The position numbers and the translations under genes are program-made. From Garcia nutans (Eukaryota > Streptophyta > Magnoliopsida > Malpighiales > Euphorbiaceae), in the NCBI GenBank assembly GCA_947685225.1, contig CANTUV010000004.1, forward strand, positions 18,445,001-18,509,000: a stretch of 64,000 nucleotides of DNA. The letters run 5' to 3'. Positions 47,420 to 58,875 of the stretch are shown piece after piece (positions within the stretch are counted from its first letter, which is position 1; each line of letters opens with the position of its first letter). The notes below the pieces were generated by a model. The model made no database searches and was not told the DNA's origin. It saw only the letters and a list, made by a program, of their open reading frames with translations.

Positions 47420-50106
47420 TGTAACACCCCGTTACCCCATATAAATACTGTACATATACCAGGTACACATACAATATGTATATAGAGTATAAGAATGTCA
47501 CTTTTCATCACCATTATAACTCTTTACTTTAATTTTTAAAAACCATAATACATTTAAATCATATGAAAGTATTTACAAAATGGTTATTCTTATCATGGTA
47601 ATACATAAATATAAGTTACATTGTTTCTTCCAAAGATTCATTTATACAAATGAATACATTCTTATGAAAATACAGTATAATTACATGCATGCACCACCAT
47701 CTAGTTGGTCTCGAACTACACTTGTCCTCGTTGTGACATAGTAGCTTATCTTCAGCTTCATCACCTATATACCTGCGCGATTAAGATAACCGCGCTAAGC
47801 TCGAAAGCTTAGTAGTACAAGTAACCATTAAAATATACAATATAAAGGAAACATACCTCATATGTTTAGTCTCATGTTTTAACATTTTCTTACTCTGTTT
47901 TCCCCTTTTTCAATGCATTCTTCATATAATCCTATTAACCTTATAGAGGATATACATATACACATATAACATAACCATCAAACATAATTCAATAAATTGA
48001 TAGAACCTTCATATTATGATACTTACCAATTTCACCTCATACATATCATATATATCATTTTATACTTTATAATCGCATATTGCATATAACTTCACAAACC
48101 ATATCTCCTTTCAATAATTCATGTATGTTATATAATCATATCACTAACCACAATTCATCATTCACAACTCACATTTCCAACAAAGGCAACATAAATCCCA
48201 TTACTCATTTATTTCAACTTGTATATACATCACATTAACAACAAAGACAGACTCGGGCCCAAAAGACACTAATATGTCATTCAAAGTTCAGAGTTAATGC
48301 TTTGGTTTTGTTATCACATTTATCAATATCATATACCCAACTAGGCTTCAAGGATTAAGTTCAACCAAGCTTCAAGGGGAGCAAAGCATGCTAAGCTTCT
48401 ACCCAACTTGGCTTCAAGAACTAACCCAACCTAGCTTCAAGGGTGGTAACATCTCAATTAGGCTTCAAGGATTCAATCCAACCTAACTTCAAGAGATTGT
48501 TACACTTATTAGGCATGCCACCAACAACAAAACTCTGAAAATGAATAACACATTAGTCACACAATTCATTTATTATTTCATTATCAATTTCATTCTCATT
48601 CTCATCATCATTTACATCATCATAGCCAACCACAATGGCATCATTTAGGCAACACATGCCTCATTTATCTCATTCTCAATATCATAGCCAACCACAATGG
48701 CTTTATACATCATCACCTCTCAATTTACATTTCATATTCCATCACAATATCACATTTCATAGTTCACCAAAATATCACATTATCACATTTCATAGTTCAT
48801 CACAATATCACATTATCACATTTCATAGTTCATCACAATATCACATTATCACATTTCATAGTTCATCTTTGATATTTATATACATAATCATTCATTACTC
48901 AAGTATGCACAATCAATTGCATTACCATATAAATTGGAATACACATCATACAAATCATATCCTCACATCTTTCACATTTCATAACATATATATATTGAAT
49001 GCCTTCACATCTTATATGTATTAATGTATTATCATATCTCTTATCTTTTCATTGCGTATACAGTATTAATATTTATTTTAACAATATACTTATATGCAAT
49101 CCAATAGGGTTTTGTACTTACCTCTAAAGAACTCACTCCCATATAACTTCTCTTCCATAGATCTTTCAATACTTGGATTAGGGCAATCCATCTCTTAAAA
49201 CCTAATCCAAAAGTAATCATACACACTCACTTAGAAATACACATGAGGTAATACAAATAAGAATCAATTAGGGCAAACTCAACACATGACACGCTCATCA
49301 ACACGGGCATGTTCCTGATCGTGCCCTAACTCCACAACACAGAAACATTGACACGCTCATAACCACGGGCGTGTCACTGGGCGTGTAATACATTCTGTAT
49401 CTCAAAAACATCAACACGTCCAATCAACAAGAGCGTGCTCATGGCCGTGTCAATTCTCCAAACTCACAGTAGCTATGACATGCTCAATAACACGGGCGTG
49501 TTACTGGTCGTGTCAATTCTACTGCCACACAGAACTTATGACACGCTCAATAACATGGGCGTGTCACTGCTCGTGCTACCAACTCCAGAAAACAGAACCA
49601 ACGACACGCCTAACAAACTGGCCGTGTCTCTGGGCGTGCCCGACTAAAAACCCAGATTCCGGTCAACACACAACAACATCCAACAATACCCATCTTTTTA
49701 TCATTACTCACTTCAAACAATCTTCATCAAACACACCCAAAAACCATAACAAACTTACCAAAACATCAACAACACTCAAAACACACACCAATCATCATTA
49801 TAAACTTCATTCATATACCAATTTATCAAATCCCCAAATTTCATTAAACTCAACCCTTATTCAACAATTCATCATCATCTTCACAAATAATCATATTATC
49901 ATCATCCAATTACCAAATCAACACATATATATACTTAAATCTTTCAATATCATCATCATCACACATCAACCATACCAAACCCAACTCAAACAATGAAAAT
50001 CAATTTAAAGAAATAAATACTTACTTGAATCCTTTATCAAATCTTCATCTCTATCATCAAATCTCTTGAATTCCTTAAGAAATTTGGTAAGAAAATCACA
50101 TCTTTT

Positions 50107-50150
<44 letters not shown>

Positions 50151-50227
50151 CCAAGAAGAACGAAGAAGACGAAGAAGGAGTAGAAGGAAGAAGAAGTTTC
50201 TACTTCTTTCCTTTGTCCTTATCCATA

Positions 50228-50265
<38 letters not shown>

Positions 50266-50560
50266 TAACAATAACAATAGTAATAATAATAATAATACTT
50301 TAAATATCCACCACATATTCTTTCTTTGATTTTCTTCTTCTCTTTTCTTTTTGTCTTTATTATTATTATTATTATTTAGTTATACAAATATATATACAAC
50401 TCACTTATCCTTCACCATTATATATATCCCATGTATATGTGATGTATATGTATATGTCTTACATATATTATCCTTATATTTCACATATACACATATACAT
50501 TAAATCCAAATACAACAACAATAACTCCAAAACTCTTAGGGTCTATTCCGGGATATTACA
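47420..50560 (-). repeat. Outer element right (5') LTR, uninterrupted, 3141 bp
   Basis: Full version of the LTR split on the left: double hairpin 47775-47812, 33-bp repeats about 48739-48862, donor-like site 49115-49125, palindromic array 49287-49640, (TC)n 50106-50148, (AAT)n 50235-50296. The sequence ATTGACACGCTCATAACC near 49348 is the pre-insertion site of the inner element. Confidence 0.95.
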
Positions 50561-50565
50561 ATGTC

Positions 50566-51444
50566 CAACCCAAAAAACTTCTAGATATGTGCTTTGGTTG
50601 TATATGATGTTGAACGATATCTTCTCTTACCCACTGAGTCATATACCCAATTTATCCAAGAGCGGCTTTAGAATTTTAAAGTTTCTCCTGTTGATGTTCG
50701 AGGACTTCCTGAAGGAGAAGAAGAGGAAGAAGAAAGAGAGGAGGCATGAATTGTTGGTAAGGAGTCATCTGCCCCTCCTCGTGGTGATTCTGATGTTGAC
50801 ACTTCTCAGGTAAAAGCCATCATGCATCCCGTCATAACTGTTCATTTGTAATTTTTCTGACTTTCTTTATGATTATTATAGGCTATTGGTTCTTTTAGTC
50901 ATGAAACTGTCCCACCCGTTCCTACTCTAATACAATAAAAAAATTCTCTCTGTTTGCTTCTTCTTCTCATCCAGATATGCCATCTTATCCTTAGGGCTTC
51001 GATCTGAGTTACCTGGTCTATCATCCTGTTCCATAATGATATATGCTATATATATGCATGAAAATGTATGAGCTTATCTTTTCCTTGTCTGGCTCACAAT
51101 GGATGCTTGAGGAACAAAATAGAAAGCTGTAGGAAGAATTAACTGCTAGTCGTGTACATGCTGCACATTTTAAAGGGTTATACCGTCAGTAGGAATGGGA
51201 CTTCCGGGACTTTCGATTTCAATGCATGAGGGATCCTAATGCTTCTTCTTCGAGGACTTATGACCATGATATACCTCCTCCCTTCTCAGGCATTGACTAT
51301 GATAGGACTAATTTTTAGGATAATCGGGATCTGGGTGCTTCCTCCTCGGGAAGAAACTGGGCAGATGATGTGTCTCTACCTTCGACAAGCTATGAATTTC
51401 TTAGAGATTTATTTGCTTATAGACCGCCTCCCCCTTCTCAATGA
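50566..51444 (+). pseudogene. PMD pseudogene, 3' part
   Basis: After the TSD, the last domain exon continues (SNPKNF, then SYTQFIQERL and FKVSPVDVRGLPEGEEEEE) to a donor-like CAG/GTAAAAG near 50810. An acceptor TTATTATAG near 50880 opens AIGSFSHETVPPVPTLIQ. A last stretch has a charged coiled-coil-like part (EELTASRVHAAHFKGLYRQ) and a Ser/Pro-rich tail (SLPSTSYEFLRDLFAYRPPP) ending at TGA 51442-51444. Several in-frame stops. Layout (PMD followed by a low-complexity tail) fits MAIN-like genes. Confidence 0.65.
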
Positions 51445-51898
51445 TCAACTTAAGTTAAACTTACATCTAATGCATTATGTATGTACATAAAACTTATAAC
51501 AACAACAATAATAATGTTTAATTTCATGCTCTCTTTTTTTTTACTTTTATGTATCTTTTTTTAAACATGAATGGCACGGTGTCCATGAGGAATTCACAAT
51601 TCCAAATTCATCATGGACAAGGATTAGGATACACAAACAATGATGGATTCGGCACATTCGATGCATAAACCATTTTCCTTGTACACTTTGGTTCCTAACA
51701 TTGCATCTATTTAAATGAGTTGCAATTCTCAATCCACAACAATTCTAGCCACCCGCTCACTACAGCTCTTAAACTCAAGACAATTAAATTCATCACCCAT
51801 TCCAAACACTACCTTTTCTCAACAATTTTGTCACAACAACAGAAGTCAATTCTCCATAATCAGCTCAAATAGTTTTGACTTTTTCTTAAACCCTATCA
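51445..51898. other. Non-coding stretch after the PMD pseudogene
   Basis: AT-rich, no gene supported. The short frames at 51547-51732 (minus) and 51715-51906 (plus) show no family features. Confidence 0.5.
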
Positions 51899-52260
51899 AT
51901 GACTAAGCTTAATTTAAAGAAAATAAAAGGTTTATTTAAGACCATTAAAGCTACACATTGGGAACAAATATCCTGGTCTCAAATTAATGCTTTAAAGTGC
52001 TTCCAAAATGTCAAGTTGGACAATTCCTTCTCACATGCCATATCCTCCTTTTGGGATGTGAAAACTAGGACTTTCAAGATAAACAATTTTGAGATATGTC
52101 CTATTATTGAAGAATCTGAAGCTATTCTCAGATATCCAAAGCATCATCCATTGGCATTACCCATCATGACTTCAAACACTCATCAAAAAAAGCAAATGCT
52201 ATTCCAACTCTCAAAACCTGAAGTTCTACAATTGACTAGAGGTGAGAAGATCTTGCTTGG
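51899..52260 (+). pseudogene. DUF7745-like fragment of a Tat/Ogre-type extra ORF
   Basis: About 120 codons are open, with a core containing ISSFWDVKTRTFKINNFEIC and EESEAILRYP. This resembles the plant DUF7745 family, found in retroelement-derived proteins (pattern FWDxxxRxFxxxxxxxxPTxEEYxxLL). The frame runs straight into the family X LTR at 52261, so the C-terminal part is lost. The function of the family is unknown. My family call rests on one motif block and is tentative. Confidence 0.5.
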
Positions 52261-53298
52261 TGTAGACCCTTAATTTTGGCATGGATTAAATTCAATCCAA
52301 ATTAAAAGGGCTAGATACAATTTTAGAAGCTTAAACCTAGTCCAGAATAATCTTAAAAGCTTAAACAGTTTGAATTAAGTCCAATTTAATTTTAGAATCC
52401 CAAATCAAATCAAATCAAATCTATTTGGTTCAGTTTAAATCGGTACAATATGGTCCAGTCCAAGCAAATTCGATATGGAATGCCTCCATATCGAATTGGC
52501 CAAGGCCAATTCAATATGGGGTGAGCACTGGGAAAGTTTTAACCAAGAGTGGGTCAAACTATGGTAAACTCCAAAAAAGACTAGGATAAGTGGTAAAACA
52601 TGTTTGATTCAAATTCGGAGGGATAGCTAGTTGCCCTAGTTGATATTTATAAATAGAAAATCATGGATGATCAAAAGGAGAAAGAAAAGAAAGGAAAAGG
52701 GAGACAAAGCAATTAATAAAAGAGAGGCAGTAGCAACAATTAAGCAAGGAGAAAATCAACACTCAATAATTGTTCGGGCAATTGTTTCACTCAACCAAAA
52801 CTACAATTGATCCAGGAAGATTGGTTCAACATTCAACTTTGGTGGAATCTTCAAATGCAGGTTTAGTTTTCTAATTCAATTTGTTCAATCAATAGTTGTA
52901 ATTACCTTTCAAAATAATCATCATAGTATCTTATTTATCCAAGTTGTTTTATTTTGTCCAGTAGCTTAAATTACTAAAACCCTAGTTACATATTTATAAA
53001 ATGAAAACCTAATCTATTTGTCTAATCTAGTAGCTCACTTCATATTTATTTGTTTCAACTTCACAGTAGCCTAAGATTTAATTTAAAACCTCTAATTCAA
53101 TTATTAAATACTTGACCCCAATTTGTAAAACCTTAAAACCCTTAATATCTAGAAACTTAGTTCCAAGCCTTAATCGAAACCCTAATATCTAGTAACCTAT
53201 AAATCAAAACCCTAGTTCTGAACCCTAATCCTTTTTCCTTAAATATCCAGAACCTTAGCTTTCAAAAATCCAAAACCATATTCTATAAATCGTTTACC

Positions 53299-53395
53299 TT
53301 TCGGGGGCACTGCCCTCGATCTCCTGCAAAGGGAGCTGCCTCCTTGACCTCCGCTTGCTAACCAGCTAGTGGGACCACCGTACGCGATCCCTCAT
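53299..53395. other. GC-rich islet inserted in family X copy 3
   Basis: About 97 bp, far more GC-rich than anything around it, starting TTTCGGGGGCACTGCCCTCG. Copies 1, 2 and 4 lack it at this place. No TSD or terminal repeat is clear. Origin unknown. Confidence 0.6.
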
Positions 53396-53667
53396 CAATG
53401 GTTAAACCTTATTTATTTATGGATTGTAATTCTTTGTGGTTAAACCTTAATTTCCTTTTATTAAACTCTAATTTATTATCATTTTTATGATGATTAAACT
53501 ACATGTTTGGATTATTTATTTTGCTATGAATAGTTGAATCATGTTAATTTTATCATTTTGGATTTTAAGAATGTAAAAGGCATATTTTCACTCGTAGGTG
53601 TTTTATTTGTTTAATTTATTTATTTTCTATAATTTAATTTATTTAATGACTTTAGGGTAATTGTAAA

Positions 53668-53764
53668 GGATATGTTTCCACCTTTTGGTGGGTGTCCTAT
53701 TTTATTTATTTTCTTTGTGAACATTTAAGGATTGTAAGGGTATGTTTCCATCTAACGATGGTAC
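53668..53764 (+). other. Bulged hairpins, family X copy 3
   Basis: GGATA faces TGTCC with CCACC/GGTGG (53668-53697), and GGTA faces TACC with CCATC/GATGG (53739-53764). Both keep the TGTTT internal loop. The outer stem of the second hairpin differs from copies 1 and 2, yet still pairs. Confidence 0.65.
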
Positions 53765-54156
53765 CTATGTTATTTTGTGATGTACTATTTTATCGTATTT
53801 TAATGATTGAATCCATTTTATTAATAATTGTATGTAGTATGGATAATATTATAATACTTAGGAATTCAATAATATTTAGACCTGAAAAGGAGGCCGATTC
53901 CAATGAACCAGGAGCTATGGTGATGCTGGGCCATTTCTCATCTTCCCCATGCATACCCAACTTTTCAAACTCAATAGGGGGTTAGGGATTCCTTAGGAAT
54001 CAAGTCATCTTTTCCTTTCTATTTTTTTAGACCATATGGGTGGCAACTCCATTTTCTCTGTGTTTAGGCCCATGTTCTCTAAGGCCCTGAGCCTAACAAT
54101 GCCGAAGTCACAAGAACCATTCCACATGGGCGTGGGGGTGAAAATCCCCGCTCATA

Positions 54157-54177
54157 GTGGCTACTCATTGGGGATAA
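54157..54177 (+). other. PBS-like sequence after family X LTR
   Basis: GTGGCTACTCATTGGGGATA follows the LTR end. The layout TGGCxACTC...GGGGA is the style of Tat/Ogre primer sites, with substitutions. Confidence 0.55.
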
Positions 54178-55380
54178 GATAAGTTGATTCCATTAGTATT
54201 TATATTATTTTATTCATTCTTATTATGATATTGTCCATTGCATCATTTAGATTGCATTTCGTTCGTGAGTTAGGATGCCTGTGTAACCCATGTTGTGTTA
54301 TGTAAGGGATACCATAATTTCACTCAAGGTATGGAGATCAAGCGTGGCATAACCACTCATAGCCTTGTACCTTTTCGTATATACTTCCTATGGGAACCTA
54401 AGCTTTTCAACCCAATGACTAAAGCTCATGTAATTGGCCTAGTTACTTTTCTTAGGTTTGTACCGCAAATGTTTTTTGTTTGACTATGATTACTATATCT
54501 TAGTTTGAACCATGGCTTATTTGGTTTGTTCTTTTTCTAGTATGACCTAATTATATTGTAAGCCCAAAATAATTTTTCCTTTAAGCCTAAAAAGACCAAA
54601 ACTATTTTCAAAATTTTCAAGATGATCTTTTGGACATAAAACTTTTAAGATGGGTCAAAAATCTTTTTCCACCTTATGGCGCAAACTACAAAGCCAAAAA
54701 TTCATTTTTAAACAAACCTTTTACAATGGGCTTTGAAAAAAAATTATTTGTCACTTCATCCAAAATTATAACTTTTTCTTAAAAAGCTTACAACTATTTA
54801 GGTCAAATATGGAATATCAAAAATCAATTGTGGGCCTAATTTATACCAAGAATTGTTAATCATGGGCTTGTTTTTGGTATGAATCATTAGTTATTTTTCC
54901 AAATAGGAAATCTATTTATGATAAACCTTTTTATTTAGTTTTAATCCAATATAGTATAAAAGCTATCTTTTATTTGACCAATGGATTACAACTTAATTAA
55001 ACGGAATTATCATGGACTGACTTCTACGTTTGAAAATACAATTAATGGTTAAATCGTTCAAGTGAATTTATCAAAAACAAGATATCCCATGGTGGTATTT
55101 TGTTAACCATATGCCTAGAAAAAGAGACTTGCCATTCATGTGTGGGTGATATAAGGTTGGAAGAAACATCCTAATTATCTTTGTTTGTTTGTTACTTGTG
55201 CATACATGCATACATGCATGCACACATTACATTACATGGCATTGATCCTTTCTAGCCATAGACTTGGAGCACAGTAGTTCAACATTGCAAGACCAATTGA
55301 CCTACGCCAGTGACATAAAATCCAGTAACGACTCAGTCAGCTACTCAACAAAATCAGTGGAACCTGAATAGATTCAGAAG
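54178..55380 (+). other. Untranslated leader of the family X element
   Basis: No gene seen. AT-rich leader with scattered short frames (for example 54295-54483) lacking any family feature. Confidence 0.5.
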
Positions 55381-55506
55381 ATGGTGGATGATGCAATTAG
55401 CTCCAACATGGAAGAACTAAAGGAAGACTTGGCTGAGACCATGAAATGCCAACTAGCTGCACTCTTGGGGAACACTATTGAAGTATCTACCAGTAGTAAA
55501 AAATAG
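55381..55506 (+). pseudogene. Gag N-terminal stub of the family X element
   Basis: An ATG opens MVDDAISSNMEELKEDLAET, about 41 codons predicted to be helical and coiled-coil-like, ending in a stop shortly before the inverted LTR at 55522. The style and position (after a long leader) fit the start of a Tat/Ogre Gag. Evidence is weak because the stub is short. Confidence 0.4.
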
Positions 55507-55521
55507 AAAGATAAGGGAAAG

Positions 55522-55691
55522 TGTGAGTAGGGATTTTTGCCCCCACTCCCGGTGGAATGGTTCTTGCAACTTTGGCACTATTTAGGCTCGGGGCCTTAGA
55601 GAACACGGGCCTAAACTCTGAGAAAATGGAGTTGCCACCTGGACGGGCAGAGAAAAAGAAAGGGGTGGATGACTCGATTCCTAAGGAATCC
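55522..55691 (-). mobile_element. LTR of family X, copy 5, inverted fragment
   Basis: It starts TGTGAGTAGGG and runs through the conserved block (GGCTCGGGGCCTTAGAGAAC, GATTCCTAAGGAATC) for 170 bp, until another LTR begins at 55692. It is inverted relative to copy 3, 1.4 kb away. Confidence 0.75.
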
Positions 55692-55963
55692 TGTAACACC
55701 CTTATGCCCTATATACGTACAATACATATTTTTAGCATATGTAAAATACGCATATACGGTACAAAAATGTCACAGACATGTTTAATAAAAAATTTTCACA
55801 TTTCAAATTTCGAATTTTAAATTCTAAATATATAAAAATTAAATAAAATATAAATATTCTTTACTTGTTATAAAAATCCAAAATAATTTTTTTTTAAATA
55901 AAGGCGACCAACTCCGGGATTCCTAATAGGCTGCATACGGACCTATTAGGAGAACCAGAGCGA

Positions 55964-56890
55964 TCATATTTTATTAAATCTTATATATGGAGAAGTAAGA
56001 GAGTCCGAGATTACAATACCTCTAAGAATATGAGGCAAAGAAGTAAATGAATTAAAACTACAATTAATGGAGTTGAAACGGCCGTAACGCGCCAAAAAAT
56101 CTACTCCCTGGTTGCCTTCACGAAAGGTATGGCGGAAAGATATATTTGATGTTGCTGTAAGACCATTGAGCTGAGAAAGCCACCCATGATTTCTACCAAT
56201 AATAGCATCTAGTGCCACTTGTGAATCAGTCTCTAGGATTAGAGGGAACACTTGCAGCTGAGTACACCAAAGAACACTGAATTGGATTGCTTTAGTTTCA
56301 GCTGTATGAATAACGGCTGCCATGATCGGAAAACAGCACGCTGCGACAAAATTTCCATTTGAGTCCATCACCACTGCTCCGCCAGCTGCTGAAGATGAGG
56401 AAAAAGAGGCATCCACATTAACTTTGTAGTACCCATGTGGAGGCTTATACCAACGAACCGGTGTGATTTTTATTTTTTTCCTGTGAAAAGATGGGAGAAA
56501 TTCTGGGAAACGATTAAAGACTTTGCCTAGTTCTGCATCCGAAGTAGCGACCCCCCACTTAAAAATCCAATTGCGAATACTCTCAACTATAGCAGCAGGA
56601 TGGTGATTCTCATTTCCCCAAATCATACCACAATAGGCTTTCCATATGAAATAAAGAATTGTTTGAGAAACACACCTAAGAACAATGCCAGCAGGCGATG
56701 TTGTCGAGGCAGAAATCCACCATTGAAGGAGCTCCTGTCTAAGTGTAGGAGATGTGGAATTTTTTCTGAGGAAAGATGCTCTGAAAAAATGCCAAACCTG
56801 CTGTACACGAGAGCAAAGATAAAATAAGTGGTTGATTGATCCCTTAGCATTCAAGCAAAAAGGGCAATGAGAAGCCATTTGTATCCCCAT
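55964..56890 (-). pseudogene. LINE ORF2, zinc-binding motif and RNase H domain
   Basis: 308 residues are open. C9-C12-H21-C26 (CPFC...INHLFYLC) is the zf-RVT motif found after RT in plant LINEs. The C-terminal domain is a type I RNase H of the RVT_3 style, with acidic residues D160 (KVNVDAS), E198 (HTAETK), D222 (LETDSQ) and D264 (GVDFLARY) all kept. RNase H degrades the RNA strand after copying. A frameshift separates this part from the upstream RT segment, so the ORF is dead although the domain itself looks intact. Confidence 0.88.
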
Positions 56891-56928
56891 TCATTGCAAC
56901 CGTACCGGAACAGGTACTGCATTTTGCA

Positions 56929-57735
56929 TTATCCGCCATGTGAATATAGATTTTTTGCTGGGATCCTTGTATGCCATATAGAACGAGCATACAATGTCTC
57001 CGATCGCCTGTTCCGAATCTCATTATAAGCTTTTTTAATTGTGAAACTCGTTGAACCATCCTTTATCCATCGCAACACAGTATCTTCCACTTTAATCAAG
57101 GCCAACGCAGTATCTTGGATATTGCATATTCTTTTCCAGGTGGGTGAATCATAGCTTTTAGCTCTCATACTACCACCTCTAGAGTATTTTGCTCTCATAT
57201 AAATGGCCCAATCAGATTTTGCTTCATGGTATCTCCACCATAGCTTAAGTGAAAAAGTTTCTTGCAAGGACAAAAGAGATCGCAATCCGAGACCCCCTTC
57301 TTCATAAGGATAACACATCTTCGCATAACTAACCCAATGATAATGCCGATTGTTAGAATTTGAATCCCAAAAGAAATCAGCCATTTTATGCTCAATAATC
57401 TTGGTGATACTTTGAGGAAGAACCATGGCTCCTAAAGTATGCATGGGAATAGCACTAAGAACGTGTTTGATCAAAAGCAAACGACCCCCCGGAGTGAGAA
57501 ATTTCTTTGTCCAGCCCTGCAATTTCATGTCAATGTTCTACAATAGATAAGAACAATAGCTTGCCCGATTAATACCTTTATAGATAGGAGCTCCTAAGTA
57601 CATGAAAGGCAAGTTCTTGTAGGGTATGCCAAGAATGGATTGGATCCTGCTCTTGTAGCCTTGAGAGCACTTAGGCGAGCAATAACAAGAGCTTTTGCTA
57701 AGATTAACCAGCTGCCCGGAATTGTTTTGATATTT
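56929..57735 (-). pseudogene. LINE ORF2, RT thumb and linker segment
   Basis: Continues the RT frame after a stop at 57736. It includes CSQGYKSRIQSILGIPYKN and then, from 57528, LQGWTKKFLTPGGRLLLIKH, FFWDSNSNNRHYHWVSYAKM and EGGLGLRSLL, the usual L1 RT C-terminal blocks. One more stop occurs near 57538. The 57594-57779 frame is a shadow. Confidence 0.8.
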
Positions 57736-58870
57736 CTATAAGAAATCAATAAATCCTTTAGCACTTTTAGCATCACCATTTACGAACACAAGGAGATCAT
57801 CCGCAAAAGCAAGATGTGTAATTATTCCACAATTTCTGCCCGTTTTGTAAGGAGAAATATGACCATCAACCATTCTTTTATTGAAACCACGCGAAAAGCC
57901 TTCAGCTGCAATAATAAACAAAAGAGGTGATAAAGGATCGCCCTGCTTAACCCTTCTTGATGGTTTGAAATTACCAAAACTCCTGCCATTAACCATCACT
58001 GCAAAGTTGGTAGACTTGAGGTGGGAAATGATGAGGGAAATAAATCGCATAGAGAACCCAAAATTAAGCAAAATATATTGGAGAAAGCTCCAAGATACCC
58101 GATCAAAAGCCTTAGCCATATCAAGCTTTATGGCTAAATTATGTCCTCTTGTCTTTTTATCAATATCCTGTATAAGCTCATTGGCAATTAGAATTTGGTC
58201 ATGAATGGATCTACTTTTCATGAAACCCGCTTGCTCTGATGAAATAATTTGATCCAAAATGGGAGATAATCTGTTTGCTAAAATCTGGGTACAAACTTTG
58301 CTCAAAAAAGTTGCCAGGCAAATAGGGCGAAACTGGCTAAAGGAGGAGGGGTTGTCTACTTTAGGAAGCAGAATAATTAAAGCTTTTCCAAATTCCTTAG
58401 GAGGCGGGATACCCAAGAAAAATTCTTTTACTGCGCTACATACATCCCACTGAATTATGTCCCAACAGGTCCTAAAGAAATGGCCATCGAATCCATCATG
58501 ACCAGCAGCACTATTAGGGTCCAATTGCCAGACTGCTTGTTTGATTTCAGAATCCACAGGTACTACCACAAGAGTCTGATTTTGTATGTCCGTCACCAAA
58601 AGATCAATATCGTCACATAACAACTCACCATCATCCTGCGACTCAGTAGTAAATAATTTCTTATAAAAAGAAATTGCATCCTCTCCAATACTGCTAATTT
58701 CTTCACTCTAGGACCCATCATCCTTCTTGATAGCCGAAATACGTTGATACTTTCTCTTCACACTCACAAAGTTATGATAAAAGGATGTATTAGCATCACC
58801 ATCCTTTAACCATTTAATATGCGCCTTTTGTCTCCAAAAAATCTCCGCTTGCTTATACCTCTGAATGAGT
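57736..58870 (-). pseudogene. LINE ORF2, reverse transcriptase domain
   Basis: From Met 58623: block with AAGHDGFDGHFF (39-50), LPKVDNPSSFSQFRPI (86-101), LDMAKAFDRVSW (167-178, first catalytic Asp), QGDPLSPLLF (227-236) and the active-site FADD (273-276). All catalytic Asp residues are present. Upstream, the same frame (to 58870) carries the linker with FWRQKAHIKWLKDGDANTSF, broken by a stop near 58709. It performs target-primed reverse transcription in living elements. Confidence 0.9.
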
Positions 58871-58875
58871 TGAGC

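Larger units (their letters stand above)
31538..50560 (-). mobile_element. Outer non-coding LTR retrotransposon (LARD-like), TSD ATGTC
   Basis: The whole nested block is flanked by exact 5-bp repeats ATGTC at 31533-31537 and 50561-50565. Left LTR 31538-33473 plus 42589-43812 (the inner element sits inside it), internal region 43813-47419, right LTR 47420-50560 (3141 bp). Initiator-Met PBS at 47401-47412 and purine tract at 43813-43833. No gag, pol or any protein domain is present, although ends and priming sites are intact, so it is non-autonomous. LTRs differ at about ten sites by eye plus microsatellite length. It inserted into the PMD pseudogene. Confidence 0.93.
52261..54156 (+). mobile_element. 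LTR of family X, copy 3, 1896 bp (5' LTR)
   Basis: It starts TGTAGACCC and ends near CCCCGCTCATA, one base off the canonical CA end. TATA box at 52644-52656, AAACCCTAA boxes 52975-53230, bulged hairpins 53668-53764, conserved 3' block 53870-54150. A PBS-like sequence follows at once, so this is a 5' LTR. A GC-rich islet at 53299-53395 is absent from the other copies. Confidence 0.8.
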
